Notes: a model not told the origin generated them from the letters alone. A stretch of DNA of 64,000 nt from Escherichia sp. ESNIH1 (GCA_002918705.1 PQKR01000010.1:62001-126000); one strand, 5' to 3'. Shown: positions 51,075 to 62,172, counted from the stretch's first letter. A program made the numbers and translations.

Positions 51075-54000
51075 TCAGGCGATAGCAGGCGCGCTATTGT
51101 CGTCGTTCAGGTCGCGTTTTACCTCGGTCAGCTCCTCACCTTTGGCATTGCGCAGATGCACTTCCAGCTGATTGAACGCAATGTCGATGCCATTCTCGCG
51201 GCACAGCCGATCGATAGTGCGGTTCAGCTCATCCACGGTGTAGCTGCGATCCCGCAGCTCACGCACGTAGAGGCGCAGCTCGTGATCCAGCGTGCTCGGG
51301 CCAAAGGTCGTAAAGAAGACCGCCGGTTCCGGATCGTGCATGACCTTCGGATGATCCATCGCCGCCTTCAACAGTACCGCTTTTACCTTATCCAGATCGG
51401 AGCCGTAGGCTACCCCAAGACGCACCACCACGCGGGTAATGGTATCGGAGAGCGACCAGTTGATCAGCCGCTCGGTCACAAAGGCCTTATTTGGGATGAT
51501 CACCTCTTTACGGTCAAAGTCGGTAATGGTCGTGGCACGAATGCGGATCTTGTTAACCGTACCGGAGAAGGTGCCGATGGTCACCGTATCGCCGATGCGT
51601 ACCGGGCGCTCAAACAGGATGATAATACCGGCGACGAAGTTACCGAAAATCTCCTGTAGGCCAAAACCGAGACCAACCGACAGCGCGGCCGCCAGCCACT
51701 GCAGCTTGTCCCACGATACGCCCAGCGAACCGAATACCGTCATCGCCCCGGCGGCGATAATCACATAGTTGAGAATGGTGGTAATGGCGTAGGAAGCCCC
51801 CTGGCGCATCTTCAGGCGCGAGAGCACCAGCACCTCCAGCAGCCCCGGCAGGTTGCGGATCAGCGCCCAGGCTACCGTCGCCGCGATGAGCGCAAACAGC
51901 AGGCTGCCCATCGTGACGCTTTTCACTACGCTGGCGCCCGCCTCCATGCCGTTGTAGTGCCAGAGCGTAATGCTGTCGAGATAGGCGAATACGGTAATTA
52001 GATCGGACCAGATGGCCCAGAACACCACACCAAACAGCGCCACCATCACCAGCATAGTAATACGCAGCGTCTGCTGGTTGACCTGCTCAAGGGCGATGGT
52101 CGGCTCCTCCTGCGGCTCTGCACCCTCTGCCCCCTCCTTCACCAGGTTCTGCCGACGGGCCAGCGCACGACGGTAGGCGATACGCCGCGCCGCCACGCTC
52201 AGGCCGCGCAGGACTGTCTGGTAGAGCAGGTTCCAGATAATCACCAGGTAGACGGTCTCAATCCAGCGACCGGAGAGGCGCAGCGTGGTGTAGAAGTAGC
52301 CGGTGGCGGTCAGGACCATCAGCGCCAGCGGCACGATGGAGAGAACGGTCACGGTCAGCAGCCGCAGGGCATGGGACTCCTTATCGCGCCAGCTGTCGCG
52401 GCACATCGGCCACACCAGCGCACTAATCACCATCAGGTTCAGGAAGATCACAATCTGCCCGGTGACGTCGTCCATAAGATGCAGCGGCGACAGCTCGGAG
52501 ACCACCGACCAGAAGTGCAGCGGCAGCAGCGCCAGGCTGAGGCGGACAATCTGTCGACGCCAGTGGCTGGTGAGCTGCGGCGGCATCGAGAAGTGAGTCA
52601 CCGCGACGCCGTCTTTCTCCAGTACCTTCCAGCACAGGCCGAATACCAGCCAGAAGAGCGCCAGCTTTTTACTGAACGCCCACAGCAGCTCGCTAATGTT
52701 AAGCTGCATGGTGAGCAGGATCAGACCCGCAGCCAGGATCAGCAGGCAGACCGGCAGAGCGCGGATCAGGTCGATGAGGATCGCCTTCGGCGTATGCCCC
52801 TGGCTATCGTTACGCAGTTGCCCCACCTCATCCGCCAATCTGGCCTGGTACCGTTTCAGCCAGCCCAGACGCCAGCGGATCAGGCCCGCGATCAGCAGCA
52901 GCGGCAGCCCGGCCAGAAACGCAATGGCCACCGCAGGCCAGGCTTTCTCCCAGTTAACGGTGATCTTCGTCGTGCGGAACTGCTCTTTGACCGCCTGCGG
53001 GAAGGCTTTAATCCACTCCCAGTCCATCGGCTTGTTGCTGTTTACCCAGAAAATCTGCTGGGTCAGCACCTCTTGTAAGCTGGTAGAGACGCTCATCAAC
53101 TGCTGCTGGTTAACCTGCAGGTTAATCGCCATCATCAGCTGGTTGCCAAGCTGTTTATTGAGCTGGTCGAGCAGCTCACGGCGCATATCGACGACCTGCA
53201 GCAGCGCGTCATGCACCTCGTCGTTCACCTCGCTCTTATGCTCCTCCTCCAGCTTGCCGACGAAGGCGTCGCTCTGGAACAGGGCATCGCGCTGCTGGTT
53301 AATCTCAAACTGCTCAAGACGCAGATCGGCGATGCGGTTGGTCATATCCTCCAGCTCATCGGCGGAGGGCAGCGTCTGCTGCTGTTGGTAAAGGATGCGC
53401 GACAGCAGCAGGCTCCCCTTGAGTACCGAGATCTGCTCTTTGATATTGCGCTCGGACTGCAGGGCGCGATCGAGCCAGTTCTTAACTTTGATATTCTGCT
53501 GAACCAGCGCGTTGCCTTTTTCCGTGGCGTCGATCAGCCGCTGGCTGAGCTGGTGGTTGAGATCCAGCTCCTGTTTCACCAGCGGATTAGCCTGGATACG
53601 CGCGGTCTCATCCGGCGTGACGGCCTCCTGGGCGGTTTTTTCCGTCAGCGTCAGGCGCTTGTTGTTGACCGCCTCCTGCAGGAGCTGGAGCTGATGCTCC
53701 AGACGGTTGCTGTTGGCCGTCACATAGTCGCGCTGTTTTTGCAGGGTATCCTGCAGGGTGGTATTGCCCTCAAGGCTTTTACGCTGCTGATCTATCTCGG
53801 CATTCAGTAGTGCCTGCTGGGCCAGCAACAGCGTCTGCTGAGTCGGACGCAGCGCGCCCTCCCCCGCCCCGGTGCCGTTCAGGCTGTTACGTATCTGCTG
53901 AAGCTGCTGCGAGGCCGTGTACATAGCGTTCTGCACCCGTTCCGGCTGAGTTTGCAGCGCCACCAGCTGGCTGTTGTAGGTAGCCAGATCGTTCTGCGCA

Positions 54001-54425
54001 GTCTGGAGATCGTCCAGCAGCTGTGAGACCCGCGACTCTAGCTGACGCAGCGAGAGCGTCGCCAGGGTTTTGCGCGTTTCGTCATCGTTGTCTTTATCGC
54101 TCAGCGCATTGAGCCCGTCCGTAGCTTCGCGCATTTTATCCGGCGCCTGGGCAACCTTCTGACGAAGCTGGGCTGACTCCTGCTTGACCCGTTCGAGCTT
54201 GTCGAGGGTATCCAGGGTTTGCGTCAGATCGTCAATGACGAGCTTATCCTGCGGGGTGTGATCTTTTTGCTTATTTAGCGCATCAAGCTGGCTTTGCACC
54301 TCTGCGCGAGCGGGCAGATCGGTACTGGCGCGGGCATGCGAAGCCGTCGAAAACAGGCCTGCGACAAACACCAGCACTAAGGCAAAAGCGGATAGCGGAT
54401 TTTGCGAGCGTATGGAGTGCAGCAT
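51075..54425 (-). CDS. mscK: Potassium-dependent mechanosensitive channel MscK
   Basis: MscK (KefA) is a large MscS-family channel that opens under membrane tension when external potassium is high. About 1,116 aa: signal peptide (to SHARA), a periplasmic coiled-coil domain (30-470, Gln/Leu-rich), about eleven helices from 490, and a C-terminal MscS core (SVGLGFGLQEIFGNFVAGIIILFERPVRIGD). The ATG at 54425 has a poor ribosome site, but the in-frame GTG at 54476 would bury the signal peptide. Confidence 0.95.
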   Translation of the reverse strand: MLHSIRSQNPLSAFALVLVFVAGLFSTASHARASTDLPARAEVQSQLDALNKQKDHTPQDKLVIDDLTQTLDTLDKLERVKQESAQLRQKVAQAPDKMREATDGLNALSDKDNDDETRKTLATLSLRQLESRVSQLLDDLQTAQNDLATYNSQLVALQTQPERVQNAMYTASQQLQQIRNSLNGTGAGEGALRPTQQTLLLAQQALLNAEIDQQRKSLEGNTTLQDTLQKQRDYVTANSNRLEHQLQLLQEAVNNKRLTLTEKTAQEAVTPDETARIQANPLVKQELDLNHQLSQRLIDATEKGNALVQQNIKVKNWLDRALQSERNIKEQISVLKGSLLLSRILYQQQQTLPSADELEDMTNRIADLRLEQFEINQQRDALFQSDAFVGKLEEEHKSEVNDEVHDALLQVVDMRRELLDQLNKQLGNQLMMAINLQVNQQQLMSVSTSLQEVLTQQIFWVNSNKPMDWEWIKAFPQAVKEQFRTTKITVNWEKAWPAVAIAFLAGLPLLLIAGLIRWRLGWLKRYQARLADEVGQLRNDSQGHTPKAILIDLIRALPVCLLILAAGLILLTMQLNISELLWAFSKKLALFWLVFGLCWKVLEKDGVAVTHFSMPPQLTSHWRRQIVRLSLALLPLHFWSVVSELSPLHLMDDVTGQIVIFLNLMVISALVWPMCRDSWRDKESHALRLLTVTVLSIVPLALMVLTATGYFYTTLRLSGRWIETVYLVIIWNLLYQTVLRGLSVAARRIAYRRALARRQNLVKEGAEGAEPQEEPTIALEQVNQQTLRITMLVMVALFGVVFWAIWSDLITVFAYLDSITLWHYNGMEAGASVVKSVTMGSLLFALIAATVAWALIRNLPGLLEVLVLSRLKMRQGASYAITTILNYVIIAAGAMTVFGSLGVSWDKLQWLAAALSVGLGFGLQEIFGNFVAGIIILFERPVRIGDTVTIGTFSGTVNKIRIRATTITDFDRKEVIIPNKAFVTERLINWSLSDTITRVVVRLGVAYGSDLDKVKAVLLKAAMDHPKVMHDPEPAVFFTTFGPSTLDHELRLYVRELRDRSYTVDELNRTIDRLCRENGIDIAFNQLEVHLRNAKGEELTEVKRDLNDDNSAPAIA

Positions 54426-54558
54426 AATTTTTAGATGAATGGTTTCTTTACAGGAAAGCGGGCCGGGACTGACCACGCGCAGAGAATATCACGCCCGTCT
54501 GGGACAACATAGCAATGCGCATAGCCTCCAGGATATTTCCTGGACTTATGAATAAAAA

Positions 54559-55212
54559 TCAGGCACGGAGTGCGTCAGGCTTTGCCCGCATGGTTGGGCA
54601 GAGCTGGAACATCTCCAGGAGGATAGCGACGTAGTCACGTGCTTCTTTTTTAAGATCAAACGTTTGTGGTGAAAAGAGCCAATTTTCCATAATGCCGGAG
54701 ATATAGCTGCGCATCAAAATGGCCGCCCGACGGGTGAGCAGATTCGCAGGCAACATTTTTGCCTTAATGCAGTGGCTGAGGGTCTGTTCAATACGATCGT
54801 AACTTTCGAGGCATAAATTACGCTGTGCCTGTTGCACTATGGCCATTTCGCCGACAAACTCACACTTGTGGAAAATGATTTCCATCATTAAGCGGCGACG
54901 CTCTTCGATAACCGTTGCTTCAAGGATATAGACCAGTATTTCGCGCAAAACCGAGAGTGGATCATCAGGGAATTTTGCCTGATACTCAAGCTCGAGATCG
55001 CCAATACTGGACTCTGACAGCTCCCAAATTTCACCGAATAAATCTGATTTATTTTTGAAGTGCCAATAAATTGCGCCACGCGTTACCCCCGCCGCCTGCG
55101 CAATGTCTGCCAGAGACGTTTTGGAGACGCCATGCGCTGAAAAGAGCCGCATCGCGACGTCTAAAATATGCTGACGCGTCTCAAGGGCCTGTTGTTTGGT
55201 TTTTCGTGCCAT
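54559..55212 (-). CDS. acrR: TetR-family repressor AcrR
   Basis: AcrR represses acrAB and itself; dyes, bile salts and drugs release it. The 217-aa protein has the Tet[27 protein letters not shown] (33-55) and a ligand domain with conserved C residues. It is divergent from acrA, with the operator at 55241-55264 between them. Its first codons also form a MarA/SoxS/Rob site. Confidence 0.97.
   Translation of the reverse strand: MARKTKQQALETRQHILDVAMRLFSAHGVSKTSLADIAQAAGVTRGAIYWHFKNKSDLFGEIWELSESSIGDLELEYQAKFPDDPLSVLREILVYILEATVIEERRRLMMEIIFHKCEFVGEMAIVQQAQRNLCLESYDRIEQTLSHCIKAKMLPANLLTRRAAILMRSYISGIMENWLFSPQTFDLKKEARDYVAILLEMFQLCPTMRAKPDALRA
55193..55212 (-). promoter_or_regulatory. Marbox overlapping the acrR start codon
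   Basis: Read on the minus strand, the 20 bases from the acrR ATG fit the marbox consensus AYnGCACnnWnnRYYAAAYn at every fixed position. In E. coli this sequence mediates MarA, SoxS and Rob activation of acrAB. Confidence 0.85.
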
Positions 55213-55240
55213 ATGTTGGTGATTTTATGGGAGTCAGATT

Positions 55241-55264
55241 TACATACATTTATGAATGTATGTA
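55241..55264. promoter_or_regulatory. AcrR operator
   Basis: A perfect inverted repeat, TACATACATT (55241-55250) and AATGTATGTA (55255-55264) around TATG, identical to the E. coli AcrR site. It lies between the divergent acrR and acrAB starts and controls both. Confidence 0.95.
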
Positions 55265-55354
55265 CCATAGCATGACGATAATATAAACGCAGCAATGGGT
55301 TTGTGGGCGTTTGATCCACTGATCAATTTGAAATCGGACACTCGAGGTTTACCT

Positions 55355-56560
55355 ATGAACAAAAACAGAGGACTTACCCCTCTGGCGGCCGTTCTGATGC
55401 TTTCGGGCAGCTTAGCGCTAACAGGATGTGATGATAAACCGGCTCAACAAGGAGCGCAGCAAGCGCCTGAAGTTGGGATTGTGACACTCAAATCCGCACC
55501 TCTGCAGATGACCACCGAACTGCCGGGCCGCACCAGCGCCTATCGCGTGGCTGAAGTCAGACCCCAGGTTAGCGGCATCATTTTGAAACGTAACTTCACC
55601 GAGGGCAGCGACGTTGAAGCGGGTGTCTCGCTTTATCAAATCGATCCAGCCACTTACCAGGCCTCCTATGAGAGCGCAAAAGGCGATTTAGCGCGCGCCC
55701 AGGCCGCGGCAAATATTGCCCAGGTAACCCTCAAACGCTACCAGAGCCTGATTGGCACGAAATATATCAGTCAGCAGGATTTTGATAACGCCCAGGCGGA
55801 AGCGCAGCAGGCTAACGCCTCGGTCGTAGCCGCTAAAGCCGCCGTCGAAACCGCCCGTATTAACCTGGCCTATACCAAGGTCACCTCCCCGATCAGCGGG
55901 CGTATTGGTAAGTCGTCGGTAACCGAAGGCGCGCTGGTGCAGACCGGCCAGACCACTGCCCTGGCAACCGTGCAGCAGCTCGATCCGATCTATGTGGATG
56001 TCACCCAGTCCAGCAATGATTACCTGCGCCTGAAGCAGGAGCTGGAGAAAGGGACCCTCAAGCAGGAGAACGGCAAAGCAAAAGTTGAGCTGCTCACCAA
56101 CGACGGCGCAACCTTCCCACAGACCGGTACGCTGGAGTTCTCTGATGTCACCGTGGATCAAACCACTGGCTCCATCACCCTGCGCGCTATCGTTCCTAAC
56201 CCGGATCAGACGCTGCTGCCGGGTATGTTCGTTCGCGCCCGTCTGGAAGAGGGCCTGAACCCGAACGCGCTGCTGGTTCCTCAGCAGGGTATCACCCGTA
56301 CGCCGCGCGGTGAGGCTTCCGCAATGGTCGTAGGCGAAGGCGATAAGGTTGAAGTCCGTCAGGTACAGACCTCGCAGGCGATCGGCGATAAGTGGCTGGT
56401 TACCGGCGGTCTGAAAGATGGCGATCGCGTCATCATCACCGGTCTGCAGAAAGTGCGGCCGGGCGCGCAGGTCAAAGTACAGGAAGTAAATCCCGATCAG
56501 GCTTCTGACAAGAAAGAGCAAGCTGCAGCTGGCGCCCAGTCAGAACAAACGAAGTCTTAA
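55355..56560 (+). CDS. acrA: RND efflux periplasmic adaptor AcrA
   Basis: AcrA links AcrB to TolC across the periplasm. The ATG at 55355 gives 401 aa (E. coli 397) with a lipoprotein signal; Cys25 in LTGCDD is lipidated. The hairpin coiled coil (about 100-170), lipoyl motif and beta-barrel are intact, and the C-terminus is Gln/Ala-rich. acrB begins 22 bp after its stop. Confidence 0.97.
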   Translation: MNKNRGLTPLAAVLMLSGSLALTGCDDKPAQQGAQQAPEVGIVTLKSAPLQMTTELPGRTSAYRVAEVRPQVSGIILKRNFTEGSDVEAGVSLYQIDPATYQASYESAKGDLARAQAAANIAQVTLKRYQSLIGTKYISQQDFDNAQAEAQQANASVVAAKAAVETARINLAYTKVTSPISGRIGKSSVTEGALVQTGQTTALATVQQLDPIYVDVTQSSNDYLRLKQELEKGTLKQENGKAKVELLTNDGATFPQTGTLEFSDVTVDQTTGSITLRAIVPNPDQTLLPGMFVRARLEEGLNPNALLVPQQGITRTPRGEASAMVVGEGDKVEVRQVQTSQAIGDKWLVTGGLKDGDRVIITGLQKVRPGAQVKVQEVNPDQASDKKEQAAAGAQSEQTKS

Positions 56561-56582
56561 CTTAAACAGGAGCCGTTAAGAC

Positions 56583-59500
56583 ATGTCTAAGTTTTTTATC
56601 GATCGCCCCATATTTGCATGGGTTATCGCGATCATTATCATGCTGGCGGGGGCGCTATCGATCCTCAACTTGCCGGTGGCGCAATATCCTTCGATTGCGC
56701 CACCCGCAGTGACGGTCTCAGCAACCTACCCTGGCGCAGATGCGAAAACGGTGCAGGATACCGTGACGCAGGTTATCGAACAGAACATGAACGGTATCGA
56801 TGGCCTGCTTTACATGTCCTCTACCAGCGACTCGTCCGGCTCGGTGCAGATCACGCTGACCTTTAACTCCGGTACCGATGCGGACATCGCGCAGGTTCAG
56901 GTGCAGAACAAACTGCAGCTGGCCATGCCGCTGCTGCCGCAGGAAGTACAGCAGCAGGGCGTCAGCGTTGAGAAGTCATCCAGCAGCTTCCTGATGGTGC
57001 TGGGGATGATCAACACCGATGGCTCAATGACTCAGGAAGATATCGCTGACTACGTGGGCGCAACGGTGAAAGATCCGGTTAGCCGTACCGCGGGCGTCGG
57101 TGACGTACAGCTGTTTGGTGCCCAGTATGCGATGCGTATCTGGATGGATCCGAACAAGCTGAACAACTTCCAGCTCACGCCGGTCGATGTTATCAACGCC
57201 ATTAAAGCGCAGAACGCCCAGGTAGCAGCAGGCCAGCTCGGCGGCACGCCGCCGGTGAAAGGCCAGCAGCTGAACGCCTCGATTATCGCTCAGACCCGAC
57301 TCACCTCGACGGAAGAGTTTGGTAAGATCCTGCTGAAGGTAAACACCGATGGCTCCCAGGTTCGCCTGCGTGATGTGGCAGAGATTGAGCTGGGCGGTGA
57401 GAACTATGACGTTATCGCCAAGTACAACGGTCAGCCCGCGTCTGGTCTGGGGATCAAACTGGCGACCGGCGCGAATGCGCTGGATACCGCCAATGCCGTA
57501 CGCGCGACCATTGAGTCCCTGAAACCGACCTTCCCGGCGGGCCTGAAGGTAGTCTATCCGTATGACACCACCCCGTTCGTTAAGATCTCTATTAACGAAG
57601 TGGTGAAAACGCTGGTCGAAGCGATCGTGCTGGTGTTCCTGGTCATGTACCTGTTCCTGCAAAACTTCCGCGCAACGCTGATCCCAACGATTGCCGTTCC
57701 GGTAGTACTGCTGGGTACCTTCGCCATTCTTGCCGCCTTTGGCTTCTCGATAAACACCCTCACCATGTTTGGTATGGTGCTGGCAATCGGCCTGTTGGTG
57801 GATGACGCCATCGTGGTGGTAGAGAACGTCGAACGTGTTATGGCTGAAGAGGGGCTCTCTCCCAAAGAGGCCACGCGGAAATCGATGGGGCAGATTCAGG
57901 GCGCGCTGGTCGGTATTGCCCTGGTCCTGTCGGCGGTATTTATCCCGATGGCCTTCTTCGGCGGCTCTACCGGTGCGATCTATCGCCAGTTCTCGATTAC
58001 TATCGTTTCGGCGATGGTGCTGTCGGTGATTGTGGCGCTGATCCTGACGCCGGCCCTCTGTGCCACCATGCTGAAGCCGATCGCTAAAGGCGACCACGGC
58101 GAAGGCAAAAAAGGCTTCTTCGGCTGGTTTAACCGCATGTTCGATAAGAGCACGCACCACTACACCGACAGCGTAGGCAATATTCTGCGCAGCACCGGTC
58201 GTTATCTGCTGCTCTATATCGTCATCGTGGCGGGCATGGCGTTCCTGTTTGTCCGTCTGCCAAGCTCATTCCTGCCAGATGAAGACCAGGGCGTCTTCTT
58301 AACTATGGCTCAGCTACCTGCAGGGGCAACGCAGGAGCGTACGCAGAAGGTGCTTGATGAGGTCACTGATTACTACCTGAACGAAGAAAAAGCCAACGTT
58401 AACTCTGTATTTAGCGTTAACGGCTTCGGCTTCTCGGGTCGTGGCCAGAACACCGGTATCGCCTTCGTCTCCCTGAAAAATTGGGAAGAGCGTGCGGGGG
58501 AAGAGAACAAGGTTCCAGCCATTACGGGCCGCGCCAGCGCACGCTTCTCTCAGATTAAAGATGCGATGGTCTTCGCCTTTAACCTGCCGGCAATCGTTGA
58601 GCTGGGTACGGCAACCGGCTTCGACTTCCAGCTGATTGACCAGGGTAACCTCGGCCATGACAAGCTGATGCAGGCGCGTAACCAGCTGCTCGGCGAAGTG
58701 GCCAAGCACCCTGATCTGCTGGTGGGTGTCCGTCCTAACGGCCTGGAAGATACGCCGCAGTTCAAGATCGATATCGATCAGGAGAAAGCGCAGGCGCTGG
58801 GTGTATCCATTAGTGATATTAATACCACGCTGGGTACGGCCTGGGGTGGTAGCTACGTAAACGACTTCATCGACCGTGGTCGCGTGAAGAAGGTCTACGT
58901 GATGTCACAGGCCAAGTACCGTATGCTGCCAAGCGATATCAATAACTGGTACGTGCGCGGCAGCGATGGTCAGATGGTGCCGTTCTCGGCGTTCTCCTCG
59001 TCGCACTGGGAGTATGGTTCTCCGCGTCTGGAGCGCTATAACGGTCTGCCGTCGATGGAGATCCTTGGTGAAGCCGGTCCGGGCAAGAGTACCGGTGAAG
59101 CGATGGATATGATGGAGCAGCTGGCGGGCACGCTGCCTGCAGGCGTAGGCTACGACTGGACGGGCATGTCCTACCAGGAACGTCTCTCTGGTAACCAGGC
59201 CCCTGCCCTGTACGCCATCTCATTGATCGTGGTCTTCCTCTGTCTGGCGGCGTTGTATGAGAGCTGGTCCATTCCGTTCTCGGTTATGCTGGTTGTTCCA
59301 CTGGGGGTTATCGGTGCTCTGCTGGCGGCGACGTTCCGCGGGCTGGGTAACGACGTTTACTTCCAGGTGGGCCTGCTCACTACCATTGGCCTGTCGGCGA
59401 AGAACGCGATACTGATCGTTGAGTTCGCCAAGGACCTGATGGAGAAAGAGGGCAAGGGGCTGATCGAAGCGACGTTAGAGGCGGTTCGTATGCGTCTGCG

Positions 59501-59732
59501 TCCTATCCTGATGACCTCGCTGGCCTTTATCCTCGGCGTTATGCCGCTGGTTATCAGCACCGGCGCAGGCTCCGGCGCGCAGAACGCAGTAGGTACCGGC
59601 GTTATGGGCGGGATGGTTACCGCAACCGTGCTAGCCGTCTTCTTTGTGCCGGTGTTCTTCGTGGTGGTTCGCCGCCGCTTTAGCCGCAAATCTGAGGATG
59701 TCGAGCACAGCCATCCGGTTGAGCATCACTAA
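56583..59732 (+). CDS. acrB: RND multidrug efflux transporter AcrB
   Basis: AcrB is the proton-driven inner-membrane trimer of the AcrAB-TolC pump, expelling drugs, dyes, detergents and bile salts. Its 1,049 aa equal E. coli. The proton-relay pair D407/D408 lies in [14 protein letters not shown], with K940-type Lys in GLSAKNAIL. The periplasmic porter and docking regions are complete and the tail is His-rich (HSHPVEHH). A strong terminator follows. Confidence 0.98.
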   Translation: MSKFFIDRPIFAWVIAIIIMLAGALSILNLPVAQYPSIAPPAVTVSATYPGADAKTVQDTVTQVIEQNMNGIDGLLYMSSTSDSSGSVQITLTFNSGTDADIAQVQVQNKLQLAMPLLPQEVQQQGVSVEKSSSSFLMVLGMINTDGSMTQEDIADYVGATVKDPVSRTAGVGDVQLFGAQYAMRIWMDPNKLNNFQLTPVDVINAIKAQNAQVAAGQLGGTPPVKGQQLNASIIAQTRLTSTEEFGKILLKVNTDGSQVRLRDVAEIELGGENYDVIAKYNGQPASGLGIKLATGANALDTANAVRATIESLKPTFPAGLKVVYPYDTTPFVKISINEVVKTLVEAIVLVFLVMYLFLQNFRATLIPTIAVPVVLLGTFAILAAFGFSINTLTMFGMVLAIGLLVDDAIVVVENVERVMAEEGLSPKEATRKSMGQIQGALVGIALVLSAVFIPMAFFGGSTGAIYRQFSITIVSAMVLSVIVALILTPALCATMLKPIAKGDHGEGKKGFFGWFNRMFDKSTHHYTDSVGNILRSTGRYLLLYIVIVAGMAFLFVRLPSSFLPDEDQGVFLTMAQLPAGATQERTQKVLDEVTDYYLNEEKANVNSVFSVNGFGFSGRGQNTGIAFVSLKNWEERAGEENKVPAITGRASARFSQIKDAMVFAFNLPAIVELGTATGFDFQLIDQGNLGHDKLMQARNQLLGEVAKHPDLLVGVRPNGLEDTPQFKIDIDQEKAQALGVSISDINTTLGTAWGGSYVNDFIDRGRVKKVYVMSQAKYRMLPSDINNWYVRGSDGQMVPFSAFSSSHWEYGSPRLERYNGLPSMEILGEAGPGKSTGEAMDMMEQLAGTLPAGVGYDWTGMSYQERLSGNQAPALYAISLIVVFLCLAALYESWSIPFSVMLVVPLGVIGALLAATFRGLGNDVYFQVGLLTTIGLSAKNAILIVEFAKDLMEKEGKGLIEATLEAVRMRLRPILMTSLAFILGVMPLVISTGAGSGAQNAVGTGVMGGMVTATVLAVFFVPVFFVVVRRRFSRKSEDVEHSHPVEHH

Positions 59733-59760
59733 TCACTCTGACTTGTAGAGAGTAGTGAAG

Positions 59761-59785
59761 AAAAGGCCGCGCAAGCGGCCTTTTT
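59761..59785 (+). terminator. Rho-independent terminator of acrAB
   Basis: AAAAGGCCGC (59761-59770) pairs with GCGGCCTTTT (59775-59784) around GCAA, with the T-run continuing. The 380 bp beyond (59786-60167) are AT-rich with no supported gene and probably hold the tomB-hha promoter and leader. Confidence 0.9.
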
Positions 59786-60167
59786 CATTATTTGTCTGAA
59801 AATCATCATGACGGCTTATTGTCTATTGCGTTATTTTCTGTAACAAATATAAGTCGCATAATTCTTAAGGCATAAGGGATTATCTTAAGATGTGAAGATA
59901 TTCTTAATTAATAGCAAAGACATCCTGGCGTAAGAATATTCTTAGTAAATTACATTCAGACAGGTATGGCTCACCCCTTTGACCGAGAGAAAAACGAAAG
60001 CAAAAGATGATAATTGTAATTTTTCGTAATCGCTCCAGGAAATCTTTTTCAGAGTGACTTATAGTTAAATTGAGGCGCGAGAGCAGCTTACACGCCGACC
60101 TCAAGGAGGTATCCATCCCGAAACGGTGTTCCATGTGAAAAAAAAGCCACTTAGAAGGGGATACGTT

Positions 60168-60542
60168 ATGGACGAATACTCGCCAAAAAGGCATGATGTC
60201 GCGCAACTGAAATTTCTTTGCGAAACGTTGTACCATGATTGCCTGTCTAACCTTGAAGAGAGTCATCATGGCTGGGTTAACGACCCCACGTCGGCAATCA
60301 ATTTGCAGTTAAACGAGCTGATTGAGCATATTGCGACCTTCGCACTTAATTATAAAATTAAGTATAATGAAGATAATAAACTGATCGCCCAGATTGACGA
60401 ATACCTGGACGATACATTTATGCTGTTCAGCAGCTATGGCATTAGCACAGAAGACTTGCAGAAATGGCGCAAATCCGGCAATCGCCTGTTTCGCTGTTTC
60501 GTTAATGTGAGCAAGGCTAACCCTGTTAGTCTGTCCTGTTAA
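60168..60542 (+). CDS. tomB: Hha toxicity-modulating antitoxin TomB
   Basis: TomB counteracts Hha toxicity and affects biofilm formation; reported to oxidise Hha Cys18. The start MDEYSPKRHDVAQLKF at 60168 (after AGAAGGGGA) gives 124 aa, nearly identical to E. coli; an upstream in-frame ATG at 60126 is rejected. It is 27 bp before hha, forming the conserved toxin-antitoxin-like pair. Confidence 0.95.
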   Translation: MDEYSPKRHDVAQLKFLCETLYHDCLSNLEESHHGWVNDPTSAINLQLNELIEHIATFALNYKIKYNEDNKLIAQIDEYLDDTFMLFSSYGISTEDLQKWRKSGNRLFRCFVNVSKANPVSLSC

Positions 60543-60569
60543 AACTATTACAAATACATAGGTGAATTT

Positions 60570-60788
60570 ATGTCTGATAAACCATTAACCAAAGTAGATT
60601 ATTTGATGCGCCTACGGCGCTGTCAGACAATTGACACGCTTGAGAGAGTCATTGAGAAAAATAAATACGAACTGTCTGACAATGAGCTGACGGTTTTTTA
60701 TTCCGCTGCCGATCATCGTCTGGCTGAACTGACAATGAATAAACTTTACGACAAAATCCCCTCCTCCGTGTGGAAGTTTGTTCGCTAG
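60570..60788 (+). CDS. hha: H-NS-associated regulator Hha
   Basis: Hha binds H-NS and StpA and sharpens silencing of horizontally acquired, AT-rich genes. The 72 aa are nearly identical to E. coli ([21 protein letters not shown]), including Cys18 and the charged surface residues. It is transcribed with tomB. In this window it could act on the AT-rich accessory genes, although nothing local shows that. Confidence 0.97.
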   Translation: MSDKPLTKVDYLMRLRRCQTIDTLERVIEKNKYELSDNELTVFYSAADHRLAELTMNKLYDKIPSSVWKFVR

Positions 60789-60876
60789 TCAGCGCACGGT
60801 GTCATAACGATTTCTTGCTGCCTTGATCAGATGTGTTTTGGTAGGTTTCAGCGACGGGTTTTTGTCTCAAAACTAA

Positions 60877-60892
60877 TGTGATCTCAATCACA
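60877..60892 (+). promoter_or_regulatory. CRP-cAMP site upstream of maa
   Basis: TGTGATCTCAATCACA is a perfect TGTGA-N6-TCACA dyad with matching AA and TA flanks, centred about 84 bp upstream of the maa ATG. CRP activation of this sugar acetyltransferase is likely. Confidence 0.85.
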
Positions 60893-60919
60893 TACTTAAC
60901 TCAACGCGATACTCTTTCA

Positions 60920-60968
60920 GGCTATCTCCCTCCAGGATGTTCCTGTTACGTTTAACAGCGAGATAGCC
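60920..60968 (+). promoter_or_regulatory. Leader hairpin abutting the maa start codon
   Basis: GGCTATCTC (60920-60928) pairs with GAGATAGCC (60960-60968), which ends at the base before the ATG. A nested CTGTT/AACAG stem lies inside. The only ribosome-site-like bases (GAG) are within the stem, so translation may be gated by this structure. Confidence 0.5.
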
Positions 60969-61535
60969 ATGAGTACAGAAAAGCAGAAAATGATTGCCGG
61001 GCAACTCTACCGATCTGGCGATGAAACATTACGGGCAGATCGCCTGCGTGCCAGGGAGCTGCTGCATCGGTATAACCACTCCGGCCCTGCTGAAAAGAGC
61101 GAACGGCGCGGCCTGCTTGCCGAGCTGCTCGGTAACAGCGGCAATGCCTATATCGAGCCGAGCTTCCGCTGCGACTATGGCTACAACATTTTCCTCGGCA
61201 ACGATTTTTACGCCAATTTTGACTGCGTAATGCTGGACGTCTGTCCAATCCATATTGGCGATAACTGCATGTTCGCCCCGGGTGTGCATATCTATACTGC
61301 TACCCATCCGCTTGATGCCACCGAACGCAACAGCGGGTTAGAGTTTGGCGCACCCGTGACCATTGGCAATAACGTCTGGATCGGTGGCCGAGCCGTGATA
61401 AACCCGGGCGTGACCATTGGCAACAACGTCGTTATTGGCTCCGGAAGCGTGGTAATCCGCGATATTCCTGACGACGTGGTGGTCGCAGGGAATCCCGCGC
61501 GGATTATTAAAAAGCTGCCGTCGGCCTCGGCATAA
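60969..61535 (+). CDS. maa: Maltose O-acetyltransferase
   Basis: Maa acetylates maltose and glucose with acetyl-CoA, perhaps for detoxifying surplus sugar. It is a left-handed beta-helix protein of 188 aa with hexapeptide repeats ([33 protein letters not shown]) and catalytic His in TATHPLD. The start follows E. coli ([21 protein letters not shown]). A CRP site and a leader hairpin precede it. Confidence 0.95.
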   Translation: MSTEKQKMIAGQLYRSGDETLRADRLRARELLHRYNHSGPAEKSERRGLLAELLGNSGNAYIEPSFRCDYGYNIFLGNDFYANFDCVMLDVCPIHIGDNCMFAPGVHIYTATHPLDATERNSGLEFGAPVTIGNNVWIGGRAVINPGVTIGNNVVIGSGSVVIRDIPDDVVVAGNPARIIKKLPSASA

Positions 61536-61638
61536 CTGTTATGCTTTTTTGTCGCCAGGCTGTTACTTTTTTCTTATCAGTGCGGATCGTAAAATAGGCT
61601 GTTTCACCTGCGTTTTGTCCGATCCCCAAAGGTAAAAA

Positions 61639-62133
61639 ATGACAGAAATAGAGCGACTGCTTACCCAAACTATCAATGAGCTAAATATTCGCGAGAAGCG
61701 TGACAACCGGCCACGCTTTAGCATTAGCTTTATCCGCAACCATCCCTGGCTGTTTATCGGCATGTACGTTGGCTGGTTTGCTACCCTGGCGGTGATGCTC
61801 CAGTCTGAAACGCTGGCGGGCTCCGTCTGGCTACTGGTGGTGCTGTTTGCCCTGCTGAACGGCTTCTTCTTTTTCGATGTCTATCCGCGCTACCGCTATG
61901 AGGATATCGACGTGCTCGACTTCCGCGTCTGCTATAACGGCGAGTGGTACAACACGCGCATGGTGCCGCCAGAGCTGATCGATGCCATCATGCAGTCGCC
62001 TCAGGTAGAAGCGGCGCAGAAGAGCCAGCTGCAGCAGATGGTACAGAAAAAAGGCGAGCTTTCGTTCTATGACATCTACTCCCTGACCAAGCCCAAAACC
62101 GGGCCGCACGCCCAGCCGCAGGTTGCTTCCTGA
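61639..62133 (+). CDS. ylaC: Inner membrane protein YlaC
   Basis: This 164-aa protein (E. coli 156) has two helices ([20 protein letters not shown] and [21 protein letters not shown]) and a cytoplasmic C-terminal domain beginning [12 protein letters not shown]. It is conserved behind maa in enterobacteria; function unknown. The start is [20 protein letters not shown] with GGTAAA upstream. Confidence 0.92.
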   Translation: MTEIERLLTQTINELNIREKRDNRPRFSISFIRNHPWLFIGMYVGWFATLAVMLQSETLAGSVWLLVVLFALLNGFFFFDVYPRYRYEDIDVLDFRVCYNGEWYNTRMVPPELIDAIMQSPQVEAAQKSQLQQMVQKKGELSFYDIYSLTKPKTGPHAQPQVAS

Positions 62134-62138
62134 GTCAG

Positions 62139-62166
62139 TTGACAAGGCCAAAAAAAGTATTAGATT
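62139..62166 (+). promoter_or_regulatory. Promoter of a putative non-coding RNA
   Basis: A perfect -35, TTGACA (62139-62144), and TAGATT (62161-62166) are spaced 16 bp, beginning five bases after the ylaC stop. Start of transcription would be near 62173. Confidence 0.6.
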
Positions 62167-62172
62167 TAAGGT

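Noticed and set aside
59904..60269. 121-codon minus-strand frame between acrB and tomB
   Set aside because: It overlaps tomB on the opposite strand, has no recognisable domain and no ribosome-binding site; treated as chance in AT-rich DNA.
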